Under the pieces are notes generated by a model, which worked only from the letters and a program-made list of their open reading frames with translations, ran no database searches and was not told where the DNA came from. A DNA stretch of 10,094 nucleotides from an uncultured Collinsella sp. (lineage in GTDB: Bacteria > Actinomycetota > Coriobacteriia > Coriobacteriales > Coriobacteriaceae): the NCBI GenBank assembly GCA_900551975.1, contig URYA01000046.1:1-10094 (forward strand). Direction: 5' to 3'. Both the position numbers and the translations under genes were made by a program. Shown here piece after piece: positions 1 to 4,831 of the stretch (the first letter of the stretch is position 1; every line of letters begins with the position of its first letter).

Positions 1-388
1 GGGGAGCCATGAAATCATCGAGCGGAATATTCTCGATCAGCTGACGATTGAGCACCAAGTTGTTGCACAGTGCCTCGTTAACGGTTTTAAAGAAGGTCGC
101 CGCCGCGCCAAGGGCGCGCTCGTTGGTGTCACCGTCCATGGAGGCAAGCGTTTTCTCGACCGAGTCGACAATCATCTCCACCACATCGACGGCAATGGCA
201 TCGAGCAGGCCGTCAACCGTACCAAAGTGAACGTAAAAGGTCTTGCGGTCAACATTGGCCTCGCGCGCGATGGCACTCACCGTAATGTCTGCCAGCGGCT
301 TTTCCATGAGCAGGCGCTCGAAAGCCGAAAGGATGGCATTCCGGCTGCGAACGATGCGGCGGTCAAGACGCGGTTTGCTGGTTGCCAT
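1..388 (-). CDS. TetR-family transcriptional regulator, C-terminus cut by window edge
   Basis: This is a TetR/AcrR-type one-component repressor of which 129 residues are visible. Residues about 15-60 form the DNA-binding domain: an opening helix (RNAILSAFERLL), then a helix-turn-helix reading DITVSAIAREANVDRKTFY, which ends in the family's typical T-F-Y-x-H-F stretch (residues 50-55). The part after residue 65 would be the start of the ligand-binding/dimerisation helices, and most of it lies beyond base 1. I chose ATG at 388 because AAGGGA lies about 8 bases upstream; another in-frame ATG 27 bases further up has no such site. The gene is the last on its strand before the window edge, so any target downstream of it is not visible. 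An inverted repeat at 432-455 is a candidate self-operator. The family call is firm; ligand and regulon are unknown. Confidence 0.9.
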   Translation of the reverse strand, partial: MATSKPRLDRRIVRSRNAILSAFERLLMEKPLADITVSAIAREANVDRKTFYVHFGTVDGLLDAIAVDVVEMIVDSVEKTLASMDGDTNERALGAAATFFKTVNEALCNNLVLNRQLIENIPLDDFMAP

Positions 389-431
389 GGGCGTGTCCCT
401 TCGATATGCGAGCATTCATCAACAGATGAGA

Positions 432-455
432 GATAATCTACGTAAGAGGATTATC
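432..455 (-). promoter_or_regulatory. Inverted repeat upstream of the TetR gene, candidate operator
   Basis: GATAATC (432-438) and its exact reverse complement GATTATC (449-455) are separated by 10 bases, giving half-site centres 17 bases apart, 44 bases upstream of the regulator's start codon. The repeat overlaps AT-rich stretches that could serve as a -10 box on the minus strand (TAGATT or GATAAT), although I see no good -35. TetR repressors usually bind such palindromes in their own promoter. The repeat is seen; the function is inferred. Confidence 0.35.
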
Positions 456-504
456 CCCCATACAGCACAAATATGCCCCGCATCATGAAGAACGCACGAC
501 TGCC

Positions 505-1812
505 CTACTGCGACTTAGGGTGCTTCTTCTTATTGAGTGCCGACGGAGATACGCGAATACCATCGCCTGTCTGGCGCACATAGGCTTTATGAGCCGGGTT
601 AGCGGTCCCAGAAGCCTTCTGAGCGTGCTTCTTGGGATCAACGGTAACGGCATTCGTGGGGTGCGGCTTCGCGGCCACAGAGGGCATCTGAGGCGTGCGG
701 CCGAGCTTGCGCATCACGCGATCCCAGCGCGCATGGATGCTCTCGTTGTGGGCGCTCTTAAGTCCCAGCAGGGGCGCAGCCAAAATGGTCGGCGCAATAA
801 ACGTAATGAGGCGCCACAGCAGATAGCCGGCGGTCGAAGCCGACCCAAAGAAATGACCCAAGAACAATGCAAAGCCGCCCTCAGCGCCACCAGTTCCACC
901 GGGCAAGGGAACCGCAGAGCTCAGCAGCTGGACAAAGGCGCTCGCAGCCATGACCGAGAAAAAGTCGACCTCGTGGTGGCCAAAGGCAAGCATCAGGAAA
1001 TACGGAACCAGATAGAAAAACGCGAGCTGCAGCATGGTGATAAACACGGTGAGCAGCATGGAAGAAAAATGTCCGGCAGAAAGCTTGAACTTCTCGGAGA
1101 AGGAGTAGATCTCGCCATCGACAAACGTGCGCCATCCCTCGATCTTAGTGGCCGAAACACCAATGCGCTCGAGCCAATTGATGATGCAGTGGGCGACGCG
1201 CGTGACGGTCTTAGGCATGAGTGCGACGGCGAAGATGCCCAGCAAGATGCAGCAGTGCCCACCAAAGCTAAAGACGCACAGCAGCGTCATGTCGCCATAG
1301 CGCTCGGCAAAAAACGGCATGCGAGCAAGCAGTAGGATAGCGCCCCAGGCAACGAGGCCAAACTGATACACGATAAAGCGCGTGAATTGCGTGGCTCCGG
1401 CTTCGCCGACATTTTGGCCCGCTTTGGTCAGGCGGTAGATCTGGGCAGGAGTCGAGCCCATCATCATGGGCGTCAGGTTGCCAAAGAAGATGCCACTCGC
1501 CTCGACCGAGATCAGGTCGCGAATGCCGACGGGCGAATATGGGTCGAGCCAGACGGCGATCGCATAGGCCACAATGCCAAAGAACAGATACATGAACATG
1601 CAGAGGCACGCGACAACGAGCCATGGCGCCCGGACGCTCGACATAGCGGCCCAGAACTGCCCCATCTGTCCGGTTACCACCAGATAGACGATATAACCCA
1701 CCAGCACGACGCCGATAAAGATGGCGCCGCGGCGTGCGCTCTTATTGTCATCTCCGCCCGAGGCCTCAACCTCGACCTGGGGCTTAGACGTATGCTGAGA
1801 GGACTCCGTCAT
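505..1812 (-). CDS. YbhN/UPF0104-type flippase-like integral membrane protein
   Basis: The 435-residue product is a polytopic membrane protein of the lysylphosphatidylglycerol synthase TM-region (UPF0104, YbhN-like) family, thought to move lipids or lipid-linked substrates across the membrane. Hydrophobic segments lie at about residues 29-47, 63-88, 146-163, 176-199, 250-278, 286-301 and 327-350. The family's conserved region is visible as NLTPMMMGSTPAQIYRL (112-128) and the P-x-P-G-G-x-G-x-x-E motif at 302-311. Members with a C-terminal DUF2156 aminoacyltransferase domain make lysyl-PG; here that domain is absent. Instead the protein ends in a roughly 80-residue basic, probably cytosolic and disordered tail rich in Lys, Pro and Ala. 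The start is ATG at 1812 with an exact AAGGAG site 6 bases upstream; an in-frame extension to 1878 lacks any. The gene sits alone between the TetR gene and the tRNA terminator, so its substrate cannot be told from context. Confidence 0.85.
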   Translation of the reverse strand: MTESSQHTSKPQVEVEASGGDDNKSARRGAIFIGVVLVGYIVYLVVTGQMGQFWAAMSSVRAPWLVVACLCMFMYLFFGIVAYAIAVWLDPYSPVGIRDLISVEASGIFFGNLTPMMMGSTPAQIYRLTKAGQNVGEAGATQFTRFIVYQFGLVAWGAILLLARMPFFAERYGDMTLLCVFSFGGHCCILLGIFAVALMPKTVTRVAHCIINWLERIGVSATKIEGWRTFVDGEIYSFSEKFKLSAGHFSSMLLTVFITMLQLAFFYLVPYFLMLAFGHHEVDFFSVMAASAFVQLLSSAVPLPGGTGGAEGGFALFLGHFFGSASTAGYLLWRLITFIAPTILAAPLLGLKSAHNESIHARWDRVMRKLGRTPQMPSVAAKPHPTNAVTVDPKKHAQKASGTANPAHKAYVRQTGDGIRVSPSALNKKKHPKSQ

Positions 1813-1833
1813 GAGACTCCTTCTAACAGTCAA

Positions 1834-1851
1834 AATATCTTGGATATTGTA
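1834..1851 (-). promoter_or_regulatory. Candidate -10 box and overlapping palindrome upstream of the UPF0104 gene
   Basis: On the minus strand TACAAT (1846-1851) is a good -10 box about 34 bases before the start codon. It overlaps a perfect palindrome, AATATC-CAA-GATATT, at 1834-1848, which would cover the transcription start. No convincing -35 is found at 16-18 bases (the best match, TTGCGT, is 21 bases away), which would fit an activator-dependent or weak promoter. The function is inferred. Confidence 0.3.
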
Positions 1852-1916
1852 CCCGCAAGGACCATAGGCAGAACGCAAAGCTCTGGTTCAAACGGGAATT
1901 GCAGACGGTTGTTTGA

Positions 1917-1952
1917 AAATAAAAAACCCGGCCTTCCATGGGAAGTCCGGGT
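1917..1952 (-). terminator. Rho-independent terminator of the tRNA operon
   Basis: Read on the minus strand, the hairpin has arms ACCCGG and CCGGGT, a single mismatch, inner arms CTTCC and GGAAG and a 3-base loop. It is followed directly by a T-rich tract (TTTTTTATTTT). It begins about 11 bases after the CCA end of tRNA-Glu, so it ends the tRNA transcript and separates it from the UPF0104 gene. Confidence 0.9.
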
Positions 1953-1962
1953 ATCAGATGCG

Positions 1963-2039
1963 TGGTAGCCCGTACCAGATTCGAACTGGTGATCTCCGCC
2001 TTGAGAGGGCGGCGTCCTAAACCGCTAGACGAACGGGCC
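1963..2039 (-). tRNA. tRNA-Glu (anticodon CTC)
   Basis: A complete cloverleaf reads on the minus strand. The acceptor arms GGCCCGT and ACGGGCT pair with one G-T wobble. The D arm is GTCT/GGAC, the anticodon stem CCGCC/GGCGG encloses loop CTCTCAA with anticodon CTC (reads GAG), and the T arm is ACCAG/CTGGT with loop TTCGAAT. Discriminator A and CCA are encoded in the DNA (CCA at 1963-1965). It lies 17 bases downstream of tRNA-Gln and shares its promoter. Confidence 0.97.
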
Positions 2040-2056
2040 ATATGTAGCAAATGCAA

Positions 2057-2130
2057 TGGCTGGGATGGAGGGAGTCGAACCCCCATTGACGGAACCAGAA
2101 TCCGCTGTCCTGCCATTAGACGACATCCCA
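2057..2130 (-). tRNA. tRNA-Gln (anticodon CTG)
   Basis: The minus-strand cloverleaf has acceptor arms TGGGATG and CATCCCA, including the U1-A72 pair usual in tRNA-Gln. The D arm is GTCT/GGAC. The anticodon stem is GCGGA/TCCGT with loop TTCTGGT, giving anticodon CTG (reads CAG). The T arm carries TTCGACT in its loop. Discriminator G and CCA are encoded. It is the first gene of a two-tRNA operon with tRNA-Glu. Confidence 0.97.
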
Positions 2131-2174
2131 ATGACTGCATCGCTGCGCTCGGCTGTGCCTTTGCGCAAGAAAGA

Positions 2175-2203
2175 AATATACGGGAAGTCCCGCCGTGACG
2201 CAA
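2175..2203 (-). promoter_or_regulatory. Sigma70-type promoter of the tRNA-Gln/tRNA-Glu operon
   Basis: On the minus strand, -35 TTGCGT (2198-2203) and -10 TATATT (2175-2180) are separated by exactly 17 bases. The predicted start near 2168 leaves a leader of about 38 bases before tRNA-Gln. A GC-rich stretch lies in the spacer, between the two boxes. Nothing else obvious lies in the 2204-2395 stretch except a small palindrome at 2311-2325. Confidence 0.75.
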
Positions 2204-2310
2204 GCCCTAATTTTGACTTTTTTGAAATTCAGTCAAATACGGCCAGCACGTGAAGGACCTGTGAAGCACCAGCGACACGTACGGCGCCAAAGCCCGTAAA
2301 ACATCCCACA

Positions 2311-2325
2311 TCTACCGCTGGTAGA
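2311..2325. repeat. Short perfect palindrome upstream of the plus-strand gene
   Basis: TCTACC-GCT-GGTAGA has 6-base arms and a 3-base loop, located about 70 bases before the ATG at 2396. The sequence TAGATT that overlaps its right arm could be a plus-strand -10 box, though no good -35 is seen. It may be an operator for the following gene or chance. Confidence 0.25.
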
Positions 2326-2395
2326 TTACAACAATGCAGCACTCACGGCTGATGGCACAATCGAACCGTCATCATTGCACGGATATCGAGGCACC

Positions 2396-2806
2396 ATGGA
2401 CGAAGAGCTTGATTACCTATGGGAGACCCTGGGCCTCGAGATCACTGCCGACCTTTGGCCCGAACGGGACAAAATTCACCCCACGTTACGCCCCGCCATT
2501 ACTGTGGTGCAGGCAAAATACCGCCGTGCATCCTTTTTGATCATGCGGATGTCATGGCACGCGGGACTCCCCGACCTTAAGCGAATCCAGGCAAGCCTCG
2601 TCGAGCTGTCCGGCATGCCGACCGTCATATCCGAGGCGCACCTGGAGCAGCGCCAGCGCGAGCGACTGCAACAGCAGCGGATTCCCTTTATCTGCCCCGG
2701 CGTTCAGGCATATCTGCCCTTTATGGACGAGGAGTACTGGAGCGGCAAGCCCAACAAGCACGTAAAGGTCTACGATCCGCACGAATGGGCACAGCTCGAG
2801 GATTGA
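2396..2806 (+). CDS. Small protein resembling the N-terminal half of MarR-annotated winged-helix regulators
   Basis: The 136-residue product has no signal peptide or membrane segment. Its core (about residues 43-108) contains a segment of the form xSFLIMRM..GLPDLKRIQ.. , then a charged helix EQRQRERLQQQ, then IPFICPGVQAYLPF. From memory this matches a conserved block (IPF-x-x-P-x-x-Q-x-YLP) found in a group of longer regulators annotated as MarR-like, where it precedes the winged helix. Here only about 28 residues follow and the stop is reached before any helix-turn-helix, so this is either a stand-alone version or a truncated gene. I prefer ATG at 2396 (GAGG 4 bases upstream) over an in-frame TTG at 2375 without a site. 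It converges on the ArsC/Spx-family gene and is the only plus-strand gene in the window. That it is a real gene is likely; the family link is moderate. Confidence 0.65.
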   Translation: MDEELDYLWETLGLEITADLWPERDKIHPTLRPAITVVQAKYRRASFLIMRMSWHAGLPDLKRIQASLVELSGMPTVISEAHLEQRQRERLQQQRIPFICPGVQAYLPFMDEEYWSGKPNKHVKVYDPHEWAQLED

Positions 2807-2878
2807 GCCGAGCGAGCCCGCCGATGGAAAACACGTCCCGCCCTGAGCACTCAAAACGGGTCGCACTTTCCGCAGTTG

Positions 2879-3238
2879 CTACAGCAACGCCTCGGCCCAA
2901 GCCGCTTCCCTAAAGCCAGGAATCGCAAAGTCGTCGCCCACCAGCAGCGGACGCTTGACCAGCATGCCGTCGGTCGCCAGCAGCTCGTAGCACTCCCGAT
3001 CCGTCATGCCCGCATCCAGACGTGCCTTCAGGCCCAGCTCTCGATATTTCATGCCCGACGAATTAAAGAAGCGCCGCACCGGCAGCCCCGAACGAGCAAT
3101 CCAGGTCGCAAGCTCATCAGCCGTGGGATTGTCCAAAACGATATCGCGGTCGATATACTCTACCCCATGTTCGTCCAGCCATGCTTTGGCCTTCTTACAG
3201 GTCGAGCACTTGGGATATTCAACAAACAATACCGCCAT
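2879..3238 (-). CDS. ArsC/Spx-family thioredoxin-fold protein (arsenate-reductase-like)
   Basis: The 119-residue protein has the length and motifs of the ArsC/Spx/YffB family, small cytosolic thioredoxin-fold proteins. The N-terminal strand leads to CSTC (Cys11 and Cys14), a CxxC pair as in Spx and many ArsC-like proteins. It is followed by the family signature RRFFNSSG (55-62), YREL (65-68) and the KRPLLV segment (95-100). Classical glutaredoxin-coupled ArsC has a single N-terminal Cys, so the CxxC fits a redox-sensing or uncharacterised reductase better. No arsenic-resistance genes are nearby, and Spx-specific RNA polymerase contacts cannot be judged by eye, so I do not choose between reductase and regulator. 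The ATG at 3238 has GAAAGGA 6 bases upstream; the longer open frame to 3322 has no better start. It lies downstream of the VanZ-like gene with a gap of 122 bases. Confidence 0.85.
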   Translation of the reverse strand: MAVLFVEYPKCSTCKKAKAWLDEHGVEYIDRDIVLDNPTADELATWIARSGLPVRRFFNSSGMKYRELGLKARLDAGMTDRECYELLATDGMLVKRPLLVGDDFAIPGFREAAWAEALL

Positions 3239-3360
3239 GGGATTTCCTTTCTTAGAGAAAACAGGTGTCTGGAAAACTGCACATCGACGACCACTCGCGA
3301 TTGCAGCCGTTATTGTAGTCAATGTCGAAGCATAGGCAGTCGCGATGTCTCGTCTTAAGG

Positions 3361-3942
3361 CTAGTGCCTCGCATGGGCGCCGATCGGCCGAGTCGCATGG
3401 CGCACCAACGCCGCTGCCAGCAATACCAACAGCATGGCGGTGACATAGCCCGCAGCATCGAATCCTAAATCGATAACGTCGAAATGCCTGCCGGGAACAA
3501 AGATCTTATGTACCTGATCGCCAACGGAGCAGGCGGCGCAAAAGAGCAATACGGGCACGCAACGGGAGCACACGCTCCACGGACGCCTGGAAAAGCAAAC
3601 CACGACCACCGAGGCGAACAATCCGACGAAGAAAAACTCTACGGTATGGGCAACGCGACGGACGTTCGCGCCCACCCACATGCGAATGGAAGCAAGTCGG
3701 CCAGACCGGACATTCGAGGCAGCCGAATCGGTGCCCCCGGTCATTCCGTTCTCCGTCTGGGCTTCACCCGTGGCATCGGCGGCCTGAACGCCCGTAGCCT
3801 GACCCTCCACCACACGCGCGGTGGACTCGCTCAGCAACGACGTCTCCACCGCATTTTGCTCCGTCAGCACCCAGATACCCGCCAGCGTTGCAGCGAACAG
3901 AATGATCGCGGTCCATCCGATTATTTGTTTTATGCGCGCCAA
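3361..3942 (-). CDS. VanZ-like family membrane protein
   Basis: The 193-residue protein starts with a membrane helix (about residues 6-26). A stretch of some 60 polar, Thr/Ser/Gly/Ala-rich residues (28-88) follows, and then the VanZ core: RRVAHTVEFFFVGLF (95-109), a helix at 127-141, the signature DQVHKIFVPGR (142-152) with DVIDLGFDAAG (155-165), and a last helix at 165-180. The H-x-x-E-F/Y and H-x-x-F-V-P-G-R motifs are the family's conserved residues. VanZ itself raises teicoplanin resistance in vanA clusters by an unclear mechanism, but chromosomal VanZ-like proteins are common and no van genes are near, so resistance should not be assumed. The start is TTG at 3942, supported by a perfect AGGAGG 7 bases upstream. 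The long outer linker is the unusual part. Confidence 0.85.
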   Translation of the reverse strand: MARIKQIIGWTAIILFAATLAGIWVLTEQNAVETSLLSESTARVVEGQATGVQAADATGEAQTENGMTGGTDSAASNVRSGRLASIRMWVGANVRRVAHTVEFFFVGLFASVVVVCFSRRPWSVCSRCVPVLLFCAACSVGDQVHKIFVPGRHFDVIDLGFDAAGYVTAMLLVLLAAALVRHATRPIGAHARH

Positions 3943-4046
3943 GGGCCAACCTCCTTTTTTGAATATCAGCGAGTGTAGCCCAAAATGACATCGTCACCGT
4001 ATCAAAATTTGAATCGCAACAGGAAGCGACAAAGCGACGCAAACCC

Positions 4047-4652
4047 CTACCCCGCCTCGCGCATCCAGCGATCGAACGTCCCCACGCACACGCCCAGGCA
4101 CTTTGCTGCCTGGCTGCGGGTAATATCGCCCGCCTCATAGCTATCGCGCACCAGCTCAAACTGAGGAGGGCACGGCTTGCGAGGTCGACCGAAACGGACC
4201 CCTCGCGCCCGCGCCGCTGCAATTCCCTCCGCCTGGCGCCGATGGATATTCTCGCGCTCCACCTGCGCCACGTAGCTCAGCAGTTGCAGCACAATATCGG
4301 CAATCAGGGTGTTAGTCACATCCGGCGCGCCGCTGGCACTGGCGCGCGTGTCAAGCAATGGCATGTCCAACACCACAATGGCAACCCCGAGCTCCTTGGT
4401 AATGCGTCGCCATTCCTCAAGAATCTCGGAGTAATTACGACCAAGTCGGTCGATAGAAAGCACCACCAGCACGTCCCCGTCTCCCAGGACGTGCAGCAGC
4501 TCGCGGTAACGCGGTCGATCGAAGTCCTTGCCGCTCGCATGGTCGGCATAAATATTCGCCGAGCCCACGCCATAGGCGCCCAGCGCATCCAGCTGCCGAT
4601 TAAGATTCTGATCGCGCGAACTCACCCGCGCATAACCGTACACCGTCGCCAT
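4047..4652 (-). CDS. Resolvase/invertase-type small serine recombinase
   Basis: The 201-residue protein is a site-specific recombinase of the Pin/Hin/resolvase family, which cuts DNA through a phosphoserine link. The catalytic motif YGYARVS puts the nucleophile at Ser11 with Arg9 beside it. Further active-site elements are ASGKDFDRP (39-47) and LSIDRLGRN (65-73). The long E helix (about 117-150, with QVERENIHRRQAEGI) leads to GRP (155-157) and a C-terminal helix-turn-helix (about 170-198, ITRSQAAKCLGVCVGTFDRWM). All parts are intact, so it should be active. I chose ATG at 4652 (GGGGA a few bases upstream); a TTG 30 bases upstream has no better site. No transposase, resolution cassette or other mobile genes flank it. 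Inverted repeats at 4671-4697 and 4702-4714 lie directly upstream and are candidate binding sites. Its substrate is unknown. Confidence 0.92.
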   Translation of the reverse strand: MATVYGYARVSSRDQNLNRQLDALGAYGVGSANIYADHASGKDFDRPRYRELLHVLGDGDVLVVLSIDRLGRNYSEILEEWRRITKELGVAIVVLDMPLLDTRASASGAPDVTNTLIADIVLQLLSYVAQVERENIHRRQAEGIAAARARGVRFGRPRKPCPPQFELVRDSYEAGDITRSQAAKCLGVCVGTFDRWMREAG

Positions 4653-4670
4653 CTCATCCCCGCTTTCTTG

Positions 4671-4697
4671 TAAACCTGCCAAAAAGGGACAGGTTTA
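4671..4697 (-). repeat. Inverted repeat in the leader of the serine recombinase gene
   Basis: TAAACCTG (4671-4678) and CAGGTTTA (4690-4697) are perfect 8-base arms around an 11-base centre (CC-AAAAA-GGGA) in which CC and GG could extend the stem. It ends 18 bases before the recombinase ATG. It could be an operator, a recombinase binding site or an RNA hairpin just ahead of the ribosome site. A weak -35-like TTGAGA lies further up, but no clear -10 is seen. Confidence 0.5.
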
Positions 4698-4701
4698 TTT
4701 T

Positions 4702-4714
4702 GGTAGGTTCTACC
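4702..4714. repeat. Second short palindrome upstream of the recombinase gene
   Basis: GGTAG-GTT-CTACC has 5-base arms and a 3-base loop and lies 4 bases from the larger inverted repeat. On the minus strand both repeats contain AACCT, 14 bases apart, which hints at paired protein-binding sites. Short enough to be chance. Confidence 0.3.
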
Positions 4715-4772
4715 TCTCAAATAGCAGGTAAGCGGGCGGCCGAGCAGACGGCAAGATAGCCACGATTCAAAT

Positions 4773-4804
4773 GCGGAGGGCGGTCCCGAAAGGCCGCCCT
4801 CCGC
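4773..4804 (-). terminator. Hairpin terminator downstream of rnr
   Basis: The arms GCGGAGGGCGG (4773-4783) and CCGCCCTCCGC (4794-4804) form a perfect 11-base stem, extended by an inner CC/GG pair over a small loop. It lies about 28 bases after the rnr stop codon. On the minus strand it is followed by only a short T-run (ATTTG), so it may be a weak terminator or a 3' stabilising stem rather than a classic one. No T-run follows on the plus strand. Confidence 0.65.
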
Positions 4805-4831
4805 TCCCCCCCACCATGAGTCGGGATTTGG

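Noticed and set aside
520..1335. Plus-strand open frame of 271 codons opposite the UPF0104 gene
   Set aside because: It is antisense to a well-supported membrane protein, has no ribosome site and gives a low-complexity Arg/Gln/His-rich translation typical of a high-GC shadow frame.
2807..2878. Possible bidirectional terminator between the convergent genes
   Set aside because: The only hairpin (CCCG...TGA-GCAC-TCA...CGGG) has a 3x3 internal mismatch and no T tract, so it is too weak to list.
3239..3360. Promoter for the ArsC/Spx-family gene
   Set aside because: TTGACT and TACAAT overlap each other on the minus strand and neither has a partner box at suitable spacing, so no confident promoter can be placed.
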